The notes: generated by a model from the sequence alone, not told the origin. Positions 8,997 through 18,702 are shown, numbered from the stretch's first letter. The stretch is DNA of 64,000 nt from NZ13-RE01 sp964612975 (GCA_964612975.1 CAZTGC010000005.1:1-64000), one strand, 5' to 3'. Numbers and translations: made by a program.

Positions 8997-10727
8997 ATGA
9001 AAAGGCTAAAAGGGTATATTAGAGACAACTTACATTTTTTTATTATTGCTATTTTCTCTGCAGTTTTATCCCTTTCTTTGGATATGTTTAATCCCAGAAT
9101 TATAAGGGAGATAATAGATAAAGTAATTCTTGATAAAAATTTAGATTTACTTCCTAGGCTTTTATCCTTTCTAATTTTTATCACCATATTTAGGGTAATC
9201 TTGGGATACTCGAAAGAGTATTTTATGGATTTAGGAGGATCAAGACTTGCCTATGAATTAAGAAGGGATCTTTTTGAGCATCTTCAAAGTTTACCCTTTT
9301 CTTTTTATGACAGGATAAATACAGGAGAACTTATGTCAAGGATAAAGGAAGATATTGAAAATGTATGGTTTACTTTTGGATTTGGATTAGTTTTTTTTAT
9401 AGAACAGCTTTTCTACTTTATAATTGCAAGTATCATTCTTATGATGATCAATTGGAAATTAACTTTAATTATTCTTAGCCTTATGCCCATTGTAGGTTAT
9501 ATTGCTTATAACCTTGAAAGGGAAAATGATGAAGTATACGGACAAATTTCAGATCAGGGAGTAATATTAAATACTACTGCCCAAGAGGATATAGCAGGAA
9601 TTAGAGTTGTTAAGTCCTTTGGAAGGGAAAAATTTGAGATTGAGAAATTTTTTAAGGAGAATAGGAAAAACTATGAATTAAATGTGAAACAGGCAAAAAT
9701 ATTTGCAAAATATTTTCCTTGGATGGACTTCTTTACAAATATTTCCATTGCCCTCGTTATAACCTTTGGGGGTTTATTAGTAATTGGAGATAGAATGTCC
9801 ATTGGCACTTTAGTTGCCTATTCTGGTTATGTATCTATGATTGTTTGGCCGGTAAGATTGGGAGGGTGGTTGGTGAATATGCTTGCTCAATGTAATGCCT
9901 CATTAAAGAAAATAGAAAAGCTCTTTAGAGAAAAATCTGAGAAGATCTATAGTGGAGATCCCATAGAAATCAGTGAAATTAAAGGAGATATAATCTTTAA
10001 GAAAGTTTCCTTTAAGTATAAAAATGAATATGTTTTGAAAAATATAAGTTTTCATATAAGGCCTGGAGAGACCCTTGGAATTATGGGACTTACTGGTGCT
10101 GGGAAAACAACTCTTATTAATTTGTTGGGAAGATTCTATGAACCATGGGAAGGAGAAATATTAATAGATGGTATAGATATAAAAAGTATTGATTTAAGAA
10201 TTCTAAGAGAGAACTTATCCTATGTTCCCCAAGATATTTTCCTCTTTTCCGAAACTATTAAGGAAAATCTTAGCTTAGGAGAAAATATAAAGGAAGAAAA
10301 AATACTTCAGGTTTTAAAGGATACAAGAGCATATAATTTTGTTAAAAATCTTTCTGAGAATTTAGAAACGGTAATTGGGGAAAGGGGATTGGGACTTTCT
10401 GGAGGGCAAAAACAGAGATTAACAATTGCGAGGGCTTTAATAAGACCATCTAAAATACTTATATTAGATGATGTCACTTCTTCATTGGATATGGAAACGG
10501 AACTGTATATACAAAGAGCTTTAGAAAAATATAAAGAAATTACAAAGATAATTATAACTCACAGAGTTTCTGCTGTTAAAAATTCTAAGGAGATAATCAT
10601 TCTTGAAAAGGGAGAGATAGTTGAAAGGGGAACTCATGGGGAATTATTGAGAAAAAAGGGCAAATATTATGAAATATATCAAGAGCAGTATGGAAAGTAT
10701 GTATTTATGGAGGAGGAATTGGTATAG
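8997..10727 (+). CDS. ABC exporter half-transporter with degenerate ATPase site (heterodimer subunit 1)
   Basis: Membrane-plus-ATPase polypeptide, 576 aa: six helices over residues 10-300, then a nucleotide-binding domain with Walker A GLTGAGKT near 363, signature LSGGQKQR and Walker B LILDD near 492. The catalytic Glu after Walker B is replaced by Asp (LDDVTS), as in one subunit of asymmetric heterodimeric exporters of the TM287/288 type. SD-like AAGGTGG precedes the ATG. The stop TAG at 10725 directly abuts the start of the partner gene. Substrate unknown; multidrug or lipid export is usual for the family. Confidence 0.92.
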   Translation: MKRLKGYIRDNLHFFIIAIFSAVLSLSLDMFNPRIIREIIDKVILDKNLDLLPRLLSFLIFITIFRVILGYSKEYFMDLGGSRLAYELRRDLFEHLQSLPFSFYDRINTGELMSRIKEDIENVWFTFGFGLVFFIEQLFYFIIASIILMMINWKLTLIILSLMPIVGYIAYNLERENDEVYGQISDQGVILNTTAQEDIAGIRVVKSFGREKFEIEKFFKENRKNYELNVKQAKIFAKYFPWMDFFTNISIALVITFGGLLVIGDRMSIGTLVAYSGYVSMIVWPVRLGGWLVNMLAQCNASLKKIEKLFREKSEKIYSGDPIEISEIKGDIIFKKVSFKYKNEYVLKNISFHIRPGETLGIMGLTGAGKTTLINLLGRFYEPWEGEILIDGIDIKSIDLRILRENLSYVPQDIFLFSETIKENLSLGENIKEEKILQVLKDTRAYNFVKNLSENLETVIGERGLGLSGGQKQRLTIARALIRPSKILILDDVTSSLDMETELYIQRALEKYKEITKIIITHRVSAVKNSKEIIILEKGEIVERGTHGELLRKKGKYYEIYQEQYGKYVFMEEELV

Positions 10728-12524
10728 ATGCCTTATGGTTTAAGAGAGGATGAGAAATTAGAAGAGAAAGTTAGTTTTGAAATATTAAAGAGGCTTTTCA
10801 AATATCTAAAACCTTTTAAAAAGGAGATCTTTATAGTTCTCTTTTTTATATTTATAGTAATGATAGTAGACCTTGCAAATCCATACTTCATGAAACTCGC
10901 TATTGATAAATACATAAAAAATAAAGATTCAAAGGGTTTAATATCCGTTGGGATAATAGTTCTGATATTAAACTTAATATCTGTTTTTTCAGCAAAAAGG
11001 AGAACTGAAAGAATGGCCAATATTACCCATAGTGTTCTTCTAAATATAAGGCAAGACTTATACAATCATATTCAAAAACTTTCTTTTAATTTTTTTGATG
11101 AAAGACCTGTGGGGAAAATATTAGCAAGAATAATAGGGGATGTAAATTCCCTAACCAATTTATTCAATATGAGTATAACAAATTTAATTCCCGATATTGC
11201 AACTATTATTGCCACATCTTGCATAATGTTTTATCTTAATCCAAAGCTTGCCTTATATGGTTTAAGTACATTACCTTTCCTAATAATAACCCTTTTTTCA
11301 ATTCAAGTTATAAGTAGAAAAAGATGGCAAATAGTAAGAAAGAAAAATTCAACCCTTAATGCTTTCACCCATGAAAATTTTTCTGGTATAAGAGTGGTTA
11401 AATATTTTACAGCAGAAAAATATAGGAAAAATCTATTCTCTGAACTGGCATGGGAGGTTAGAGAGGCTTTTGTTAAAGCTGTAAGGATTAATGATATGTT
11501 CTGGCCCATGGTGGAATTTTCTTGGGGTATTGGGACAGTTATTACCTTCTATTTTGGTATAAAAATGATACATTCTGGAAATATAACTGTAGGGCTTCTT
11601 ATAGCTTTTATCAATTATATATTTATGTTTTGGAGACCTATTATGAATCTCAGCAATTTTTATAATAGTCTTGTTACTAGCATGGCAAGTGCCGAAAGAA
11701 TTTTTGAGATTATGGACATTGATCCTGCCATTTTTGAGAAAAACAATGCTTTAGAATTAGATATCAAAGGAGAGATTGAATTTAGAAATGTGTCTTTTTC
11801 CTATGATGGAAGAAAGAAAGTCTTAGATAATGTAAGTTTTAAAATAGAACCTGGAGAAAGGATTGCTTTAGTAGGACATACAGGTGCTGGAAAAACTACT
11901 ATTATAAATTTAATATGTAGATTTTATGACCCTCAAGAGGGAGAGATCCTAATTGATGGAGTTAATATAAAAGATATAAAATTAGAAAGCTTGAGAAAAC
12001 AAGTTGCAATAATGTTTCAAGATACTTTTTTATTCTCAGGTAGTGTATTGGATAATATCAAATATGGAAACCTCAATGCCAATTACAATGAAATAGTAGA
12101 AACCTCCAAAAAAGTCTATGCCCATAATTTTATTACTTCTCTTGAAAAGGGATATGAGACCAATGTACAAGAAAGGGGAGTAAGGCTTTCCACAGGGCAA
12201 AGACAACTCATTTCCTTAGCAAGAACCTTAGTTGCAAACCCTAAAATTCTAATTCTTGATGAAGCAACAGCAAGTATAGATACCTACACAGAAAGACTTC
12301 TTCAAAAGGGGATAGAAAGATTATTGGAAGGAAGAACGTCTATTATTATTGCCCATAGGCTTTCCACGGTGCAAAATGCAGATAGAATATTTGTTGTTGA
12401 GAATGGGAAAATCGTGGAGATAGGTACCCATGAGGAACTTATGAAAAAGAAAGGTATCTATTATGAGATGTTTGTATCTCAATTTAAATATTGGGAAGAA
12501 AAGGAGAAGGAGATTATCTCCTAA
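10728..12524 (+). CDS. ABC exporter half-transporter (heterodimer subunit 2)
   Basis: Partner of the preceding gene, 598 aa, six membrane helices then an ATPase domain. Walker A GHTGAGKT is near residue 383, Walker B LILDEATAS near 509 keeps the catalytic Glu, and the signature motif is LSTGQ instead of LSGGQ. In a head-to-tail dimer this non-standard signature faces the Asp-type Walker B of subunit 1, so one degenerate site is built from both genes and the other site stays canonical. Start ATG follows the upstream stop with no gap. Its stop abuts the stop of the convergent DinB-like gene. Confidence 0.92.
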   Translation: MPYGLREDEKLEEKVSFEILKRLFKYLKPFKKEIFIVLFFIFIVMIVDLANPYFMKLAIDKYIKNKDSKGLISVGIIVLILNLISVFSAKRRTERMANITHSVLLNIRQDLYNHIQKLSFNFFDERPVGKILARIIGDVNSLTNLFNMSITNLIPDIATIIATSCIMFYLNPKLALYGLSTLPFLIITLFSIQVISRKRWQIVRKKNSTLNAFTHENFSGIRVVKYFTAEKYRKNLFSELAWEVREAFVKAVRINDMFWPMVEFSWGIGTVITFYFGIKMIHSGNITVGLLIAFINYIFMFWRPIMNLSNFYNSLVTSMASAERIFEIMDIDPAIFEKNNALELDIKGEIEFRNVSFSYDGRKKVLDNVSFKIEPGERIALVGHTGAGKTTIINLICRFYDPQEGEILIDGVNIKDIKLESLRKQVAIMFQDTFLFSGSVLDNIKYGNLNANYNEIVETSKKVYAHNFITSLEKGYETNVQERGVRLSTGQRQLISLARTLVANPKILILDEATASIDTYTERLLQKGIERLLEGRTSIIIAHRLSTVQNADRIFVVENGKIVEIGTHEELMKKKGIYYEMFVSQFKYWEEKEKEIIS

Positions 12525-12995
12525 TTATATCTCAATTCCTATAATTTGTAGAAGGATCACTATTTGTCCCACATGATAACAGTCATGACTGAGAATACCA
12601 TAAAGATTTTCTTCTAATGTGCCATATTCTCCAAAGGGTTTATCTAAGTCCTCATCGGTTTTATTATTTAGAAGGGTAATTAACTTTTCATGGGAATTTT
12701 TCAATCTTTCTACTGTATTTTTCCATTCTTTTTCTGATGCTTCCTCAGAAACTTTAAACTCCTCTTCAGAGGGTGGTTCTTTTCCTTCTAAAAGATTTAC
12801 TATATATTCCTTTCCAGAGATTAAGTGGTTTATAATTTCCCAAATAGAATGCACTTTATTTTGTTTCCAAATTGCCTCTTTTACAGAGACCTTTTCAAGA
12901 ATATCTAAAACTGAGTGGGACCAAAGTCCAGCACCTTTTTGAAAAGCCTTATTAAGATAATTAATAAGGTTTTCTATCCTTGATTTACTCACCAT
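12525..12995 (-). CDS. DinB/YfiT-like four-helix metal-binding protein
   Basis: About 156 aa, all-helical, of the DinB-like superfamily. Visible elements: WSHSVLDIL near the N-terminus, HSIWEIINHLISGKEY in the middle and SHDCYHVGQIVILL at the C-terminus. These supply the spaced His residues of the usual metal triad. GGGAGG lies six bases before the ATG at 12995, so the short upstream in-frame GTG extension is not used. Many family members are thiol-dependent transferases; the substrate here is unknown. Its stop codon touches the stop of the convergent ABC exporter, leaving no space for a terminator. Confidence 0.75.
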   Translation of the reverse strand: MVSKSRIENLINYLNKAFQKGAGLWSHSVLDILEKVSVKEAIWKQNKVHSIWEIINHLISGKEYIVNLLEGKEPPSEEEFKVSEEASEKEWKNTVERLKNSHEKLITLLNNKTDEDLDKPFGEYGTLEENLYGILSHDCYHVGQIVILLQIIGIEI

Positions 12996-13095
12996 AAGCA
13001 CCTCCCTTTTAGTTGTTTATTTGTCTAATTAAATTGTAGCATAATTTAACAAAAAATGTTATTCTAATAAAAATAAGGATAGGAGAAATTTATTT

Positions 13096-14523
13096 ATGTT
13101 GAAGGTTAGCATGGAATTTATATATGAAATTCTTGAAATTATGGAGAATAATGAGAAAGAATCCTTTGAAGATATTATTGAAAGTATATCCAAAATTTTG
13201 AAAAGGGATTTAAAGATTCATATATCCTTAGAAAAATTAAATGGATTAACTTATGAAGAAGGGATTATTTCAGATAAAAAATTCTCAATTCCCATTGGAA
13301 CCACCTATTTTTCTTTTATACTTACTGGTGTGGGAATAGAGAAGGATCTTGATGATAAAGATATTGAGTTTCTTAGGATCTTAGCCCTGCTTATCAAGGG
13401 ATATTTGAAAAAAAAAGAAGCAAAGATTTTAAAAGACCTTACCTTTTCCTTTATATCTAAAAGAAATATTAATGAACTTTTTGAAGAGATTCTTAAAAAA
13501 TTAGAAAAAATTATACCTTATACATCAGCAAATATAGGACTTTTAGAAAATGATACCCTTCAATATTTATCCTTTAGAGGATACGAAAAGTATAAAGCAG
13601 ATGAATTTATTAATTCCTTTAAGATGAAAAGGGAAGAGTTTTATACTCTTGATACTGTCTTAAGGACTAAAAAGCCCCTCCTCATAGAGGACACAAAGGA
13701 TTATCCCTTTTGGGTTTTTATCCCGCAAACTGCTTGGATAAGATCTCTTCTAATGATTCCCATAATCTATGGAGATAAAATTACTGGAATTATAAGTTTT
13801 GATAGTGATAAAGCTTATACTTTTTCTGAGAGGGATATTGAAAAAGTGAATTCTGTTATTCCAATTCTCGCCCTTTCCTTGGAAAATGCTAAGCTTTATG
13901 AATCTCTCAAGAAGGAATTAGAAGAAAAAATAATTATTGAAAAAAGTCTTAAATCCTCCCTTTATCAGGTAATAAGAATAGCATCAGATTTGGTAGAGAC
14001 AAGGGATCCTTATACTGTAGGACATCAAAAAAAGGTGGCAAGAATCTCTGTGATTATTGGAAGAGAAATGAAATTACCTCAAGAAAGACTTAGATTTATT
14101 GCGATATGTGCTCTTCTTCATGATATTGGAAAAATTGCTATACCCTCAGAAATAATGAATAAACCATCCTTCCTTACTCCTCTTGAAAGAAGCCTTGTAA
14201 ATACTCATTCTGAGATAGGATATAAGATTCTCAAAAAAATAAATATATTGGGAGAGGTGGCACCTGTAGTATATCAGCACCATGAAAGATGGAATGGTTC
14301 TGGATATCCACTGGGATTAAAAGGAGATGAGATATTTCTTGAGGCAAGAATTATTGCAGTTGCAGATGTAGTTGAGGCTATGACCTCCCATAGGCCTTAT
14401 CGTCCTGCTTTGCCTTTAGAATCTGCGATAAAAGAAATTTTAGATAAAAAGGGTGTTCTTTATGATCCATTGGTAGTGGATACTTTTATCCATGCCTTGG
14501 AAAATGGAAAAATAAGATTTTAA
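13096..14523 (+). CDS. GAF and HD-GYP domain protein, probable cyclic-di-GMP phosphodiesterase
   Basis: Signalling protein, 475 aa, no membrane segment or signal peptide. A GAF-like sensor domain covers about residues 110-260 (TSANIGLL, RSLLMIPIIYGDKITGIISFDS). A short coiled segment follows, then an HD-GYP domain from about 285: HDIGKIAIP with the HD pair at 342-343, QHHERWNGSGYP near 394-405 (the GYP loop), and DVVEAMTSHRPYR. All metal-ligand motifs are intact, so hydrolysis of cyclic-di-GMP is expected. Divergent from the DinB-like gene. Followed 36 bp later by a LacI regulator on the same strand. Confidence 0.9.
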   Translation: MLKVSMEFIYEILEIMENNEKESFEDIIESISKILKRDLKIHISLEKLNGLTYEEGIISDKKFSIPIGTTYFSFILTGVGIEKDLDDKDIEFLRILALLIKGYLKKKEAKILKDLTFSFISKRNINELFEEILKKLEKIIPYTSANIGLLENDTLQYLSFRGYEKYKADEFINSFKMKREEFYTLDTVLRTKKPLLIEDTKDYPFWVFIPQTAWIRSLLMIPIIYGDKITGIISFDSDKAYTFSERDIEKVNSVIPILALSLENAKLYESLKKELEEKIIIEKSLKSSLYQVIRIASDLVETRDPYTVGHQKKVARISVIIGREMKLPQERLRFIAICALLHDIGKIAIPSEIMNKPSFLTPLERSLVNTHSEIGYKILKKINILGEVAPVVYQHHERWNGSGYPLGLKGDEIFLEARIIAVADVVEAMTSHRPYRPALPLESAIKEILDKKGVLYDPLVVDTFIHALENGKIRF

Positions 14524-14558
14524 AAATTATAATAATACAAAATTATTCTTGGAGATAT

Positions 14559-15593
14559 ATGAAGAAGAAGAAAATAGTTACCATAAAAGATATAGCAAGA
14601 GAGGCAAAGGTAAGTCCCACTACTGTCTCAAATGTAATTCATAAAAATTATCAACATGTATCCTTAGAAACTGCCAAGAAGATTGAAAGAATAATAAAGG
14701 AAAAGGGATACATTCCCAATATGCTCGCAAGATCCTTAGTAAAGAAACATTCCAAAATAATTGGAGTTATTAATTGTCTTATTCCATTAGAAAGGGGAAG
14801 TTTTGTTCAAGATCCTTTCCATACTGTTTTTATTGGGGGGGTAGAAAAGGAATTAAGCAAAAAGGGATATTTCATAATGTTAAGGACTGTGAAGGAGAAG
14901 GAAGAGCTGAATACTCTTCTTAAAAATTGGAATTTGGCAGGTGTAATTATTACAGGAATCTTTGAAGATGAATTTTATCAAGTATTAAAAACTTCTGAAA
15001 TTCCTGTGATTTTAATAGATAGTTACGTTAACGATGACTCTTTTCTAAAGGTTGGTTTAGAAGATTTTAAAGGAGGATATTTAGCAACTAAATATCTAAT
15101 TGAAAAGGGGCATAGAAATATTTTATTTATATCCCCTCAAATAAAACCCAAAGGGGTATTAGAGGAGAGATTGAGAGGATATAAGAGGGCTTTAGAGGAG
15201 GCAGGTATACCCTTTAAAGGGGAAAATATATATGAGCACGGGACAAGAATTGATGAATGTATTGATTTAGGAAGAAAGCTAAGTGAAAGGAAGGATATAA
15301 CAGCTATCTTTGTAACTGCAGATATAATGGCTGCAGGAATTATGAGTGGTTTGAGGGAAAAGGGAATAAAAATCCCTGAGGATATATCTATTGTAGGTTT
15401 TGATGATTTGGAGATAAGTCTTCTTACTAATCCGAGACTCACCACTATACATCAAGAAGTGGAAAAAAAGGGAGTGATTGCTGCTCAAATGATTGTAGAG
15501 CAGATTGAGGGATATCAGATTAATAAAAGGGAAGTTATATTGCCAGTTCATATAGTTGAAAGAGATAGTGTGAGAAATTTAAATAAAGTTTAA
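14559..15593 (+). CDS. LacI-family transcriptional regulator of the downstream sugar operon
   Basis: Complete LacI/GalR protein, 344 aa. HTH at residues 8-30 (TIKDIAREAKVSPTTVSNVI), hinge around 50-62, then a periplasmic-binding-like sensor domain with VGFDDLEIS near 285. The adjacent palindromes centred on AACGTT at 15701-15720 and 15763-15780 are its likely operators. They lie between this gene and the binding-protein, permease and glycosidase operon. The effector is presumably a sugar released by those enzymes; its identity cannot be read from sequence. Confidence 0.92.
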   Translation: MKKKKIVTIKDIAREAKVSPTTVSNVIHKNYQHVSLETAKKIERIIKEKGYIPNMLARSLVKKHSKIIGVINCLIPLERGSFVQDPFHTVFIGGVEKELSKKGYFIMLRTVKEKEELNTLLKNWNLAGVIITGIFEDEFYQVLKTSEIPVILIDSYVNDDSFLKVGLEDFKGGYLATKYLIEKGHRNILFISPQIKPKGVLEERLRGYKRALEEAGIPFKGENIYEHGTRIDECIDLGRKLSERKDITAIFVTADIMAAGIMSGLREKGIKIPEDISIVGFDDLEISLLTNPRLTTIHQEVEKKGVIAAQMIVEQIEGYQINKREVILPVHIVERDSVRNLNKV

Positions 15594-15700
15594 GAGAAAA
15601 TTAGAAAATGGGAGGAAAAAGGGGAAATTGGTTAATAAAATGGATAAAATTAATTATATTTTCCCTTTAAATGTTTAAATAAGAGTATTAAACTATATTT

Positions 15701-15720
15701 AAAGTTTAACGTTAAAGTTT
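15701..15720. promoter_or_regulatory. LacI-type operator, distal copy
   Basis: AAAGTTTAACGTTAAAGTTT: centre AACGTT with nearly symmetrical flanks. The motif recurs at 15763-15780, 61 bp away centre to centre, close to six helical turns. Confidence 0.65.
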
Positions 15721-15762
15721 GAATATTAATAAAGAAGAAAGGGGGTATTAATAAGTAGAAAA

Positions 15763-15780
15763 AAGTTAAACGTTAAACTT
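15763..15780. promoter_or_regulatory. LacI-type operator, proximal copy
   Basis: AAGTTAAACGTTAAACTT, centred on AACGTT like the distal copy. It lies 41 bp before the predicted ATG of the first operon gene, close enough to block transcription start or elongation. Confidence 0.65.
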
Positions 15781-15821
15781 AATAGGGATCTGAAAAATAA
15801 ATGAAAGGGGGTTTAGTAAAA

Positions 15822-16340
15822 ATGAAAAAATATTTTTTAATTAGTTTCCTAGTATTAATTCTAATATTAACCTTTACATTCAGTTCCGATGATTTTGTGG
15901 TAGCAACAAAATTTTCTGCACCAAACGAAGAAGGATATTGGGGACCTTATGGACCTGCTTTTACTTTAGAAAAAAATGGTATATTGGTTTTTGACTCAAG
16001 TATCCCCAATGCTTGGATGACTTTAAATTTTAAAGATGATTTTATGGAACCAGAAGACTACAAATATGTAGTAATTACTATGAAGACAGATGATCCTGAG
16101 GATGCCCAAAATATTGTAATGACCTTTGGGGATATTAAAAAACCAATAAAGGATTGGAAAATAAAATTAAATAAGGAATTTACAACTTATATAATAGACT
16201 TACATGCCCTCGGTCTTACTAAATGGGGGGATGGAACAAAAGCAGAACCTGATTTTGCATTAAATAAAGCTACCGCAAATAAGGCAAAACTTTTTGTACA
16301 AAGTATAATTCTTACTAACGATAAAGAAGCCTTCGAATAG
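15822..16340 (+). CDS. Secreted protein of unknown function, first gene of the CUT1 sugar operon
   Basis: Not recognised as a named family. About 172 aa from the ATG at 15822, preferred because AAAGGGGG lies ten bases upstream; an ATG at 15801 would add seven residues. A signal peptide (MKKYFLISFLVLILILTFTFSS) leads to a compact, beta-rich sequence with many aromatic residues (GYWGPYGPAFTL, WMTLNF, YKYVVITMKTD). This resembles a jelly-roll carbohydrate-binding module in character, but no specific family match is claimed. It sits directly behind the two operators and 33 bp before the sugar-binding protein, so a glycan-binding accessory role is plausible. Confidence 0.7.
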   Translation: MKKYFLISFLVLILILTFTFSSDDFVVATKFSAPNEEGYWGPYGPAFTLEKNGILVFDSSIPNAWMTLNFKDDFMEPEDYKYVVITMKTDDPEDAQNIVMTFGDIKKPIKDWKIKLNKEFTTYIIDLHALGLTKWGDGTKAEPDFALNKATANKAKLFVQSIILTNDKEAFE

Positions 16341-16373
16341 ATTTATTTAAATAATTTATTTGGAGGATAAGCC

Positions 16374-17753
16374 ATGTATAAAAAGATAGTTTTGTTACTT
16401 CTTATAGTCTTTCTTCTTTTATTAAATAACAGTCTTTTGGTAGCTCAACAAAAAATAATTTTAAAACTTGGAATGTGGCCGGAACCTACTTTAAAAAGTG
16501 ATGTAGAAATGTTTGAGAAGTGGAAAAAGGAATTTGAAAAGAAATATCCCAATGTGCAAGTAGTTCCAGCTACTTACAAATATTCCCCTGATACCTTTGT
16601 TCCTTTAGCTGAGTCTGGAAATTTACCAACTATTTTTGAGACATGGTTTACTGAGCCTCAAAAACTAATTGCAGGTGGGTTTGTAAAGGACATTACTAAT
16701 GAGCTTCGTAAAAAGGGTTGGGACAAATGGATAAATCCTTCGGTAAAGAATATTCTATCTAAGGATGGAAGAATTTATGGAGTTCCAAGGGATGCTTATG
16801 CTCTTGGGATGTATCTAAATCTTGAACTTTTTCAGAAGGCTGGGTTAATGAATCCTCATGGGACTCCAAAATATCCAAGAACATGGTTTGAACTTACTAA
16901 ATATGCAAAGATAATAAAGGATAAAACAGGAAGAGCAGGACTTTGTCTATTAGCAAAGGATAATGCAGGAGGATGGCATTTTACTCAGATTGCATGGAAT
17001 TTTGGGGCAAAATTGGAAATTCAAAAGGATGGGAAATGGTATGCCAATTTAAATTCAAAAGAAGTAATTGATGCAATGAATTTTGTAAAGGATCTCAAAT
17101 GGAAATATAATGTATTAACCGATGATCCCACCAGTGAAGATTGGGGATCTGGTTTTGAGGCTATCGCAACGGGAAGATCAGCTATGTATTTAGGAGCTCA
17201 AGATGCAGTAAACCAACCTACTCAAGTTTATGGGTTACCCTTAGATAAATTAGCAATATTTCCAGTACCTGCAGGACCAAAGGGCCATTACTCCTTAATG
17301 GGAGGAACACCATATATGTTCAGTGCTAAGGCATCTTCTGAAGAAATAATTGCTGCTCTCAATTTCCTTGAGATCATGGGTAAAGCACCTGTAGTTACCC
17401 CTGAATCCTTAGCAGGTATGAAGGCAGATGCAGAAAATAGGATAAGAAATGGTGTTCCTGTTATTCCTTCTTTTCCAGCCTGGACAGAACCAAATTGGTT
17501 AAAAGCTCAAGAGGAGATTGTGAATAAATATAGAAATGTGAATATGGCTCTTTACAACGATTATTATAACTGGATTAAGAAGAGGGGAGTATTAAAGGCT
17601 GAGGAGCCCTATTTAACCCAAGATATGTATGCAGAGCTTACAAAGGTTCTTCAGGCAGTATTAACAAATAAGAATGCGGATGTGGTTAAGTTATTAGATA
17701 CTGCGAACAAAAATCTTCAATATCTTTTAGATGCCTATGTAAATAAAAAATAG
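16374..17753 (+). CDS. CUT1 sugar ABC importer substrate-binding protein
   Basis: Family-1 extracellular solute-binding protein, 459 aa. Signal peptide at residues 1-24, then LKLGMWPEP, EKWKKEFEKKYPNVQV and ESGNLPTIFETWF, the usual N-lobe pattern. The second lobe has GRSAMYLGAQ and a GGTPYMF segment. No lipobox cysteine is visible. SD TTGGAGG precedes the ATG. An intercistronic hairpin separates it from the permease genes, an arrangement that often lets the binding protein be made in excess. No ATPase gene is in the operon, so a shared MsmK/MalK-type ATPase elsewhere is inferred. Confidence 0.9.
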   Translation: MYKKIVLLLLIVFLLLLNNSLLVAQQKIILKLGMWPEPTLKSDVEMFEKWKKEFEKKYPNVQVVPATYKYSPDTFVPLAESGNLPTIFETWFTEPQKLIAGGFVKDITNELRKKGWDKWINPSVKNILSKDGRIYGVPRDAYALGMYLNLELFQKAGLMNPHGTPKYPRTWFELTKYAKIIKDKTGRAGLCLLAKDNAGGWHFTQIAWNFGAKLEIQKDGKWYANLNSKEVIDAMNFVKDLKWKYNVLTDDPTSEDWGSGFEAIATGRSAMYLGAQDAVNQPTQVYGLPLDKLAIFPVPAGPKGHYSLMGGTPYMFSAKASSEEIIAALNFLEIMGKAPVVTPESLAGMKADAENRIRNGVPVIPSFPAWTEPNWLKAQEEIVNKYRNVNMALYNDYYNWIKKRGVLKAEEPYLTQDMYAELTKVLQAVLTNKNADVVKLLDTANKNLQYLLDAYVNKK

Positions 17754-17764
17754 GAAATATCAAG

Positions 17765-17797
17765 GCCGGGGTACATAATAAAGTACCCTGGCTTTTT
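17765..17797 (+). terminator. Intercistronic hairpin/partial terminator between binding protein and permease
   Basis: Stem GCCGGGGTAC / GTACCCTGGC (one wobble pair) with an eight-base loop, followed by TTTTT. It lies inside the operon, so partial attenuation or 3' protection of the upstream message is likely. Confidence 0.75.
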
Positions 17798-17812
17798 AAG
17801 GAGGAAAGGGTA

Positions 17813-18685
17813 ATGTTTGAGAAATATAGAAAAAATTTATCGGGTTGGTTAATTATGCTTCCTGGTATTGCTCTTTTTAGTTTCTATATTTGGGAACCCC
17901 TTTTGGCAAGTATTTTTATGTCCTTTTATTCTGCTAAGGGAATAAGATTAGAAAGATTTGTTGGTTTGCAAAATTATGTATCTGTTCTAACCCATCCAGA
18001 TTTTAAATCTGCTTTTTCTAATACTTTTTCCTATACCTTTTGGTCTATAATCATAGGATTTTTAGTTCCCATAATCCTTGCAATTATTCTTAATGAAATT
18101 ATTCATTTTAAGGGATTCTTTAGAATTTCTATATATCTTCCCAATGTAATTCCTGGGCTTGCTGTTACTATTATGTGGCTTTTCATTTATAGGGCAGGAA
18201 GAACAGGCCTTTTAAATATGATCCTTGGAAATTTCGGATTTCCTCCACAAGCCTGGCTTACCAAATCCCATTTAGTTATACCTTTAATTGTTCTTTTTAT
18301 GACTTGGAGATCAGCAGGAGCAACAACTTTAATTTATCTTGCAGGTCTTCAAGGGATAGATCCAGAACTTTATGAAGCTGCAACTATAGATGGTGCCAAT
18401 ATATGGGCAAGATTGAGATATATAACTATTCCCCAAATATATAACTTAGCAAGGACCCTTCTAATACTCCAAATTATTTTCGTTTTTCAAGTACTTTATG
18501 AACCTTTAGTTCTTACCAATGGTGGTCCTAATAATGCCTCTATTTCCCTTATGCTTCTTGTATATAAATATGCTTTTGAGAAATTTGACTATCCTAAGGC
18601 AGCTTCTGTCTCGGTAATAATTGCATTAGTCTTGATCATCTTAACAGCCTTCTATAATAAGCTGGTAAAGGAAAGTGAAATGTAA
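17813..18685 (+). CDS. CUT1 sugar ABC importer permease (MalF-type)
   Basis: Inner-membrane permease, 290 aa, six predicted helices starting at about residues 12-32. The EAA loop LYEAATIDGANIWARLRYITIP is near residues 184-205, followed by FQVLYEPLVLTNGGP, typical of the MalF-like subunit. Strong SD (AAGGAGGAAAGG) before the ATG. Only 17 bp separate it from the partner permease. Confidence 0.93.
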   Translation: MFEKYRKNLSGWLIMLPGIALFSFYIWEPLLASIFMSFYSAKGIRLERFVGLQNYVSVLTHPDFKSAFSNTFSYTFWSIIIGFLVPIILAIILNEIIHFKGFFRISIYLPNVIPGLAVTIMWLFIYRAGRTGLLNMILGNFGFPPQAWLTKSHLVIPLIVLFMTWRSAGATTLIYLAGLQGIDPELYEAATIDGANIWARLRYITIPQIYNLARTLLILQIIFVFQVLYEPLVLTNGGPNNASISLMLLVYKYAFEKFDYPKAASVSVIIALVLIILTAFYNKLVKESEM

Positions 18686-18702
18686 TATAGGAGGTTTCTA
18701 TA

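Noticed and set aside
13021..13095. Divergent promoters between the DinB-like and HD-GYP genes
   Set aside because: Many AT-rich hexamers are possible, but no pair has both good boxes and a 16-18 base spacer.
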